A stretch of 64,000 nt of DNA from CAZAZQ01 sp964489705. Lineage in GTDB: Bacteria; Zixibacteria; MSB-5A5; GN15; FEB-12. Positions 59,537-64,000 of the stretch are shown piece by piece. Below the pieces are notes generated by a model. The model searched no databases. It saw nothing but the letters and a program-made list of their open reading frames with translations, and was not told the origin of the DNA. The stretch covers positions 1 to 64,000 of the forward strand of contig CAZAZQ010000010.1 in assembly GCA_964489705.1 (NCBI GenBank). Direction: 5' to 3'. The translations under genes and the position numbers were made by a program. Each line of letters starts with the position of its first letter. Position 1 is the stretch's first letter.

Positions 59537-60629
59537 AGTAAAACTTTCCCGGCAGGAATACCCGGTCGTCTTAGGCAAGGATGCGATGGCATCGCTGGCA
59601 GATAAGTTAGTGCCGCTTGTTCGGGGGGGACGGTTATTTGTGTTTTACGATGCACAGGTCTTTGCCTTGCATGGAAAGCGTATCCGCCGTGCCTTGCATC
59701 CGTTTCGCAAGAAACTGATCGAATTCGTGGTGCCTTCGGGAGAAAAGATTAAATCGCTGACAACGGTTAATAGGCTCTATTCGTTTCTGCTCTCTGAGAA
59801 AATCAGCCGCTCGGATTTTATTTTGGCGTGTGGGGGAGGGGTTACGTCCGACCTGATCGGTTATGCTGCCGCCACGGTGTTACGAGGCGTTCGTTGGGGG
59901 ATTGTTTCTACCACATTGATAGGGATGATTGACGCCTCAATCGGGGGGAAGACCGGTGTGAACCATCGGCTGGGGAAAAACCTTGTCGGTGCTTTTTGGC
60001 AACCGTCGCTCGTGGTGTCGGATCTCCTGTTTTTGAATACGTTGCCGTCTCGTCATTTCAACGCTGCGCTGGGGGAGATTTTGAAGTACGGCGGGTTGAT
60101 CGGAGGAAAACTTCCGGCTAAGATTGATGCCTATTTCGAAAAAGGTGCTCGGTTCGATAACCCTCGTCTCGAGAGTATCATGATCGATTGTGTTCGGTAC
60201 AAAGCTGCCATTGTCGCACAGGATGAACGTGAAAAAGGAAAGCGAATGCTTTTGAACTTGGGGCATACTTTTGGACATGCTATCGAAAGGACAGTGGGGT
60301 ACGGAAAGCTGTTCCACGGAGAAGCGGTAACTATCGGACTTTTTGCCGCCGTGGAACTGAGTTGTTTGTTGAAGCCGGGGCGGGCTAAATATCTTTCGGC
60401 ATACCGTCGACGTATACAACAAGCGCTTCGCACGATACCACGGCGGCGAATTGATGTCGCCACGGTATTGAGCGCTTTGGGGTATGACAAAAAGCGGAGA
60501 GGAAGCGTTATGAGATTTGTCTTGCTTCGAAAACCCGGTTCGCCGTTTATTACCGAGGAAGTGGAACCGACTATGGTGGCGGTGGCGCTTGAAAGCGCGT
60601 TGGATCAATATACCCTCGGTGGGAGGTAA
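59523..60629 (+). CDS. aroB: 3-dehydroquinate synthase
   Basis: About 368 residues from ATG 59523, inside the end of aroK. NAD-binding and metal-site motifs: VVPSGEKIKSL, ILACGGGVTSDLIGYAAATV, RGVRWGIVSTTLIGMIDASI, GGKTGVNH...KNLVGAFWQP, and the zinc ligands in LNLGHTFGHAIER and LFHGEAVTIGL. Second step of the shikimate pathway. Confidence 0.96.
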   Translation: MAIVKVKLSRQEYPVVLGKDAMASLADKLVPLVRGGRLFVFYDAQVFALHGKRIRRALHPFRKKLIEFVVPSGEKIKSLTTVNRLYSFLLSEKISRSDFILACGGGVTSDLIGYAAATVLRGVRWGIVSTTLIGMIDASIGGKTGVNHRLGKNLVGAFWQPSLVVSDLLFLNTLPSRHFNAALGEILKYGGLIGGKLPAKIDAYFEKGARFDNPRLESIMIDCVRYKAAIVAQDEREKGKRMLLNLGHTFGHAIERTVGYGKLFHGEAVTIGLFAAVELSCLLKPGRAKYLSAYRRRIQQALRTIPRRRIDVATVLSALGYDKKRRGSVMRFVLLRKPGSPFITEEVEPTMVAVALESALDQYTLGGR

Positions 60630-60631
60630 GA

Positions 60632-61072
60632 ATGGCACGCATTTTGGTGATAAACGGTCCCAACCTGAACTTGTTGGGGAAACGGGAACCGGAAATCTAC
60701 GGCAAGGAAACGTTGGCAGAGCTCAACGAAAGGCTGGAAGCGTTGGGTAAAGAGTTAGGCTTGGAGTTAGTGTTTTTTCAGTCCAACTCGGAAGCGGAAA
60801 TTATCGACTTTTTGCATCAGCACGGCTTTGATGCTGACGGAGTGATTATCAACCCCGGTGCCTTGACGCACTACAGCTATGCTCTGCGTGATGCTTTGGC
60901 GGCGGTGGAAGCAGATGCCGTGGAAGTGCATATGTCGAATATCTACGCCCGCGAAGAGTTCCGGCATACCTCCGTTATTGCGCCGGTGTGTGTCGGGCAT
61001 CTGGTCGGTTTCGGTTTCTACGGGTATGCGATGGCGTTGTCGTATTTTGCCGATAATCGCAAGGGAAAGTAA
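60632..61072 (+). CDS. aroQ: 3-dehydroquinate dehydratase, type II
   Basis: 146 residues: MARILVINGPNLNLLGKREP (type II signature with the catalytic Arg/Tyr loop following, PEIYGKETLAEL), FFQSNSEAEIIDFLHQ, IINPGALTHYSYALRDAL, VEVHMSNIYAREEFRHTS and the end VGFGFYGYAMAL. Complete. Two bp after aroB, one bp before the following peptidase gene. Confidence 0.97.
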   Translation: MARILVINGPNLNLLGKREPEIYGKETLAELNERLEALGKELGLELVFFQSNSEAEIIDFLHQHGFDADGVIINPGALTHYSYALRDALAAVEADAVEVHMSNIYAREEFRHTSVIAPVCVGHLVGFGFYGYAMALSYFADNRKGK

Positions 61073-61073
61073 T

Positions 61074-62669
61074 ATGAAAAAAATAGTTCTCATCTGTCTT
61101 GCCGGTATTGTTGTTGTTCTCTCGTTATTTTCGTGTCAGGAGCGCCAATGGAATGCCGAGGAGGTACGTTCAGCGCTCGATTCCCTTGAACTGAAATTCG
61201 AGTGGCTCGACTATCGCATAATGCAAGAGACGTGGGAGTTGTACACTACCGGCAGTTCGGATTCGTTGGAATTTTACAAGGGACTTTATGCCTATGTTAC
61301 GTCCGACAAGAATTTACTCCCGTTGCTGCGACAGGGGAAACGTTTGTTGACCGACGAAGAAGACAAGCGTCGTCTCGAGTTGCTCATGCAAACCGTCTTG
61401 TTTTCCCGAGTGGAAGCCGACGAAACCATTACCCACTTGAGGGATTCGTTAGCGCAATTCGACGTAAACTACCGGGCTGAGTTTGAAGGAGCGCCGCAAA
61501 GCTCAAGCTATCTTTACAAGATTTTTCGCACGGACGGCAATCGTTCCCGCCGGGAAGCGGCGTATCGGGCGTGGTGCTCAGTGGGAGGAGAGCTTGCCGA
61601 CGGTCTGGGGAAGCTCATCCGGATGCGTAACCAGAAAGCTCGAGGTCTGGGGTACAACAATTATTTTCGCATGGTTTTCTCTCAGCAAGGGTTCGATATC
61701 GACGAATATCTTACGCTTCTTAAGACTCTTGACTCTTTAAGTCGTGAGAAGTATACCGCCTTGCTGGAAAATGCCAAAGACAGGCTTGGAGTCGAGCCGT
61801 TAGAGATTTGGGATCTCGCATACAGCTACGTCGACCTAAGCAAGAAAGTTGATGCCTATTTTCCAGCCGATTCTCAAATGCTCTACGTGAAGCGAAGTCT
61901 GAAGGGAATCGGTTTCAATCTCGACAAACTGCCGATTTATTTTGACTTGTCTTCGCGTGAGGGAAAGTCTCAGCTTGCCTATGCCTTTCCTATCAAGCCG
62001 CCGTATGACATCAGGGTTTTGGCGAACCTGACGGACGGTATCGGCAGCACACAGGTGCTGTTGCATGAAATCGGTCATGCCTTGCATTTTGCGCACATCA
62101 ATCAGGAACGGGCGCTTTTCGTAACCGATTTTTCAAGCTGCTGGACGGAAGGGATGGCGCAGATAATTGCCGCCTTGTGTGACGAAAGGCAATGGTTGAA
62201 GGAATACCCGCACCTGCCGCCTTCTTTGGTGGAACAATTTCTGATAGCCAAGCAGGAGCGGGACATCATCGGGTTACGCACTACTCTCGTGCGGTTGTAC
62301 TTTGAATACGAAGCATACCAGAACCCGAATAGGGATTTGAATAAGTTGTACTGGGATCTTTTTGAGAAGTATATGCTTTTGCCTCGTCATGAGGATATCA
62401 AGCCGTGGGCGGCGATTATTCATTACACTACCCATCCCGTGTACTTGCATAACTATTTAATTGCGGATATCATCACGGCTCAGACGATGGATTACTTGGA
62501 GGAAAATTACTCGTCAATCGTTGATAATCCGACTATCGGGGCGTTTCTCGTCCAAAATTATTATCGTTTCGGAAGCCGGTATGACTGGCGGGAACTCTTA
62601 GAACGCGGTACCGGTGAGAAACTCAACCCAACGTATTTACTCCGGCGTTTGAATCTTGTGAATCAATGA
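61074..62669 (+). CDS. Lipoprotein zinc metallopeptidase, M2/M3-like gluzincin
   Basis: 531 residues from MKKIVLICLAGIVVVLSLFS C, a lipoprotein signal with cleavage before the Cys at about residue 21. Almost wholly helical. The zinc motif HEIGHALHFAH starts at about residue 331 and the third ligand is probably in CWTEGMAQII, 28-30 residues on, as in M2 and M3 peptidases. The overall look (RNQKARGLGYNNYFRMVFSQ) is closest to the M2/M3 oligopeptidase group. Directly behind aroQ without a gap, so probably carried on the same transcript though unrelated in function. Terminator follows. Confidence 0.85.
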   Translation: MKKIVLICLAGIVVVLSLFSCQERQWNAEEVRSALDSLELKFEWLDYRIMQETWELYTTGSSDSLEFYKGLYAYVTSDKNLLPLLRQGKRLLTDEEDKRRLELLMQTVLFSRVEADETITHLRDSLAQFDVNYRAEFEGAPQSSSYLYKIFRTDGNRSRREAAYRAWCSVGGELADGLGKLIRMRNQKARGLGYNNYFRMVFSQQGFDIDEYLTLLKTLDSLSREKYTALLENAKDRLGVEPLEIWDLAYSYVDLSKKVDAYFPADSQMLYVKRSLKGIGFNLDKLPIYFDLSSREGKSQLAYAFPIKPPYDIRVLANLTDGIGSTQVLLHEIGHALHFAHINQERALFVTDFSSCWTEGMAQIIAALCDERQWLKEYPHLPPSLVEQFLIAKQERDIIGLRTTLVRLYFEYEAYQNPNRDLNKLYWDLFEKYMLLPRHEDIKPWAAIIHYTTHPVYLHNYLIADIITAQTMDYLEENYSSIVDNPTIGAFLVQNYYRFGSRYDWRELLERGTGEKLNPTYLLRRLNLVNQ

Positions 62670-62682
62670 AGGTAAAGCTGTC

Positions 62683-62720
62683 AAAAAAAGGGGTCGGTAT
62701 CACATACCGACCCCTTTTTT
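62683..62720. terminator. Bidirectional terminator between converging genes
   Basis: AAAAAAAGGGGTCGGTAT and ATACCGACCCCTTTTTT form a perfect stem around CAC, with an A-run on one side and a T-run on the other, so it can stop transcription from both sides (peptidase gene, plus strand; secreted protein, minus strand). Confidence 0.96.
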
Positions 62721-62739
62721 ATTTCGTGCACAAAGAGCT

Positions 62740-64000
62740 TTACTTGAGTAAAAGCATCTTCTTGGTCTTAGTGAAATCCCCGGCATTCATCCGGTAGAAG
62801 TACAATCCGGAAGAGACGCGATTGCCGTTGTAGTCGGTCGCATCCCAGAGGACCTCATACTGTCCGGCGCCTTGGTAGCTGTCAACCAGCGTTTTCACCT
62901 TTTGACCAAGTACGTTGTAGATTTCCAGCGTCACTGCAGAAGCTTTCGGTAAGGAATAGGAGATAGCCGTGATTGGGTTGAACGGGTTCGGGTAGTTCTG
63001 ATCCAGCTCGTAGGTCATCGGCAGATCTCCGGTGCCGGTGTAGCCTTTGTCAATGTTATCGTCGGGGCAAGGATCTATGTAAGCACCAAGCAGGCACTGG
63101 CAGCTGACTTGACCTTGAACAGGGGTTACGCTATTCCAGTTGGAACCGTTTTCATCGTAAGCGTACTCAACGGTAATGATGGGAATTTGAGAAACTTGGG
63201 TGCTGTCGGTACAGCCGTCTGACTTGAAGTATACTATTTGTGCGATGTCGGTATAATTCTCTCCGTTTGGTGCAAGGCTCCACGTTGATGGATATTTGGG
63301 TGTGATATAATATTCTCCGTTGGTTCCTTCCGTTGCTTTGTAACCGCTTAGTGGGAGCACGCACATGATGTACATGTTCGAATCGCCGGGTTCGATTCTG
63401 ACTTTGAAATCTTCAAGGGTGAAATTATTCCGAACGCGAAGGGCGTGTTTTACCCATGGTTCATAAGAAATGGTATCTCTCGTCGAGAATTCACACATGG
63501 GGACTTTTACCTCGCTGTTTGTAAGTGTCAGCCCACTCCCACTTTTTAGAATTTTGCCGGTCAGGGAATTGACAACCCTGTTAGTGTCTGAGGTAGAAAA
63601 ATTAAGAGGAACGGAACTGTCAGCGGCATAGGTTAGTCCTTCTCCTACCATCACCTTAAAAGTGAACAAACTTTCAGGGGCATCTTCATAATTGTAAACA
63701 TGGTTGTCACTTTGCCAAGTGCTTAGTATTCCCTCTTGGCTGCTCCAACTATCACCAAAAGAGCCAAGATAGCTTGTTCCCCAGCCGCCATAATTGAGAT
63801 TAGGTCCCAACTGGAATTCGGCGACAATATTGTAGGGAGAACTTCCAGCATCAAAGTTGTTTGTCATTTTCAACATTACAGTGGCATAATCCGTGGGGTT
63901 GCTAATGATTTTATCGCAGTCCTGGCAATCGTTAATAAGGACAAGTTCTGCTTGGTTGGCAGCAAAGGAGACGTTCCCGTCATTTTCTTCTGTATTGTAT
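62740..64000 (-). CDS. Secreted protein with C-terminal sorting domain, 5' part outside the window
   Basis: The frame stays open from the stop at 62740 to the last base, beyond the in-frame ATG at 63876 (upstream residues include LVLINDCQDCDKIISNPTDY), so the gene continues out of the window. At least 420 residues are visible: beta-rich repeats, a Cys-containing segment, and the C-terminal module TYELDQNYPNPFNPITAISY ... TLEIYNVLGQKVKTLV ... YFYRMNAGDF, ending KKMLLLK. This is the same T9SS-like/FlgD-like module as in the 24781 gene, so the two share an export or anchoring route. Confidence 0.85.
   Translation of the reverse strand, partial: YNTEENDGNVSFAANQAELVLINDCQDCDKIISNPTDYATVMLKMTNNFDAGSSPYNIVAEFQLGPNLNYGGWGTSYLGSFGDSWSSQEGILSTWQSDNHVYNYEDAPESLFTFKVMVGEGLTYAADSSVPLNFSTSDTNRVVNSLTGKILKSGSGLTLTNSEVKVPMCEFSTRDTISYEPWVKHALRVRNNFTLEDFKVRIEPGDSNMYIMCVLPLSGYKATEGTNGEYYITPKYPSTWSLAPNGENYTDIAQIVYFKSDGCTDSTQVSQIPIITVEYAYDENGSNWNSVTPVQGQVSCQCLLGAYIDPCPDDNIDKGYTGTGDLPMTYELDQNYPNPFNPITAISYSLPKASAVTLEIYNVLGQKVKTLVDSYQGAGQYEVLWDATDYNGNRVSSGLYFYRMNAGDFTKTKKMLLLK

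Overview
The window looks like a chromosomal contig from a bacterium of the Fibrobacteres-Chlorobi-Bacteroidetes side of the tree, most likely a Zixibacteria-like lineage. The reasons are four secreted proteins. Three carry dockerin-like repeats of the form GD(V)(D/N)GS..VADLTYLV.YLF.GG.P. Two end in a YPNPFNP / FlgD-like / 'YFYRL..KKM(V/L)LLK' C-terminal module. This assignment is inference from protein style, not from a marker gene.

Layout. 1-2876: a 39-repeat CRISPR array whose repeat variants occur in the order A-B-C-D-A-B-C-D; no complete cas gene is in the window. 3081-6423: a duplicated module made of a short exported peptide gene overlapping a TPR/sigma-54 activator gene, associated with three copies of a palindromic element. 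6664-15667: a sigma-54-type promoter followed by a putative ribosomally synthesised, modified peptide (RiPP) operon. It holds one radical SAM/SPASM maturase, six short precursor-like genes sharing the N-terminus M(K/N)W(L/I)(V/F)xP, one leaderless precursor remnant, four CPBP membrane proteins (two with intact and two with eroded catalytic motifs), an ABC exporter and a Yip1-like membrane protein. This is the best candidate for an undescribed system: a peptide-sensing regulator appears to sit directly upstream of a multi-peptide RiPP locus in which peptide genes alternate with CPBP genes.

15762-20200 is accessory DNA: an IS3-family element, an IS200-type element, low-GC genes around a degenerate attC-like site, a gene fragment, a second IS3 end, and the truncated 3' part of a Csx3-like CRISPR ancillary gene. 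20266-24691 encodes a three-gene cassette (unknown protein, zinc-finger protein, membrane protein with a Lon-type proteolytic domain). 24781-30403 holds two large secreted surface proteins, and 30872-34269 four tandem exported paralogs with a PepSY-like look. 34623-45825 is more ordinary: DUF72, then a minus-strand operon (PEP/pyruvate-dikinase-like protein, sensor kinase, response regulator, CBS protein, DASS transporter), a dockerin-bearing secreted protein and MscS.

46010-49179 encodes an M1-like peptidase and a lipoprotein. 49240-51400 looks foreign: a decayed gene and an AAA/DUF4143 ATPase. 51616-62669 is a housekeeping run: aminotransferase, a DapF-like protein with both catalytic Cys replaced by Ser, argS, and a compact shikimate cluster (DAHP synthase, aroA, aroE, aroK, aroB, aroQ) ending in a lipoprotein metallopeptidase. 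The window closes inside a secreted protein gene on the minus strand.
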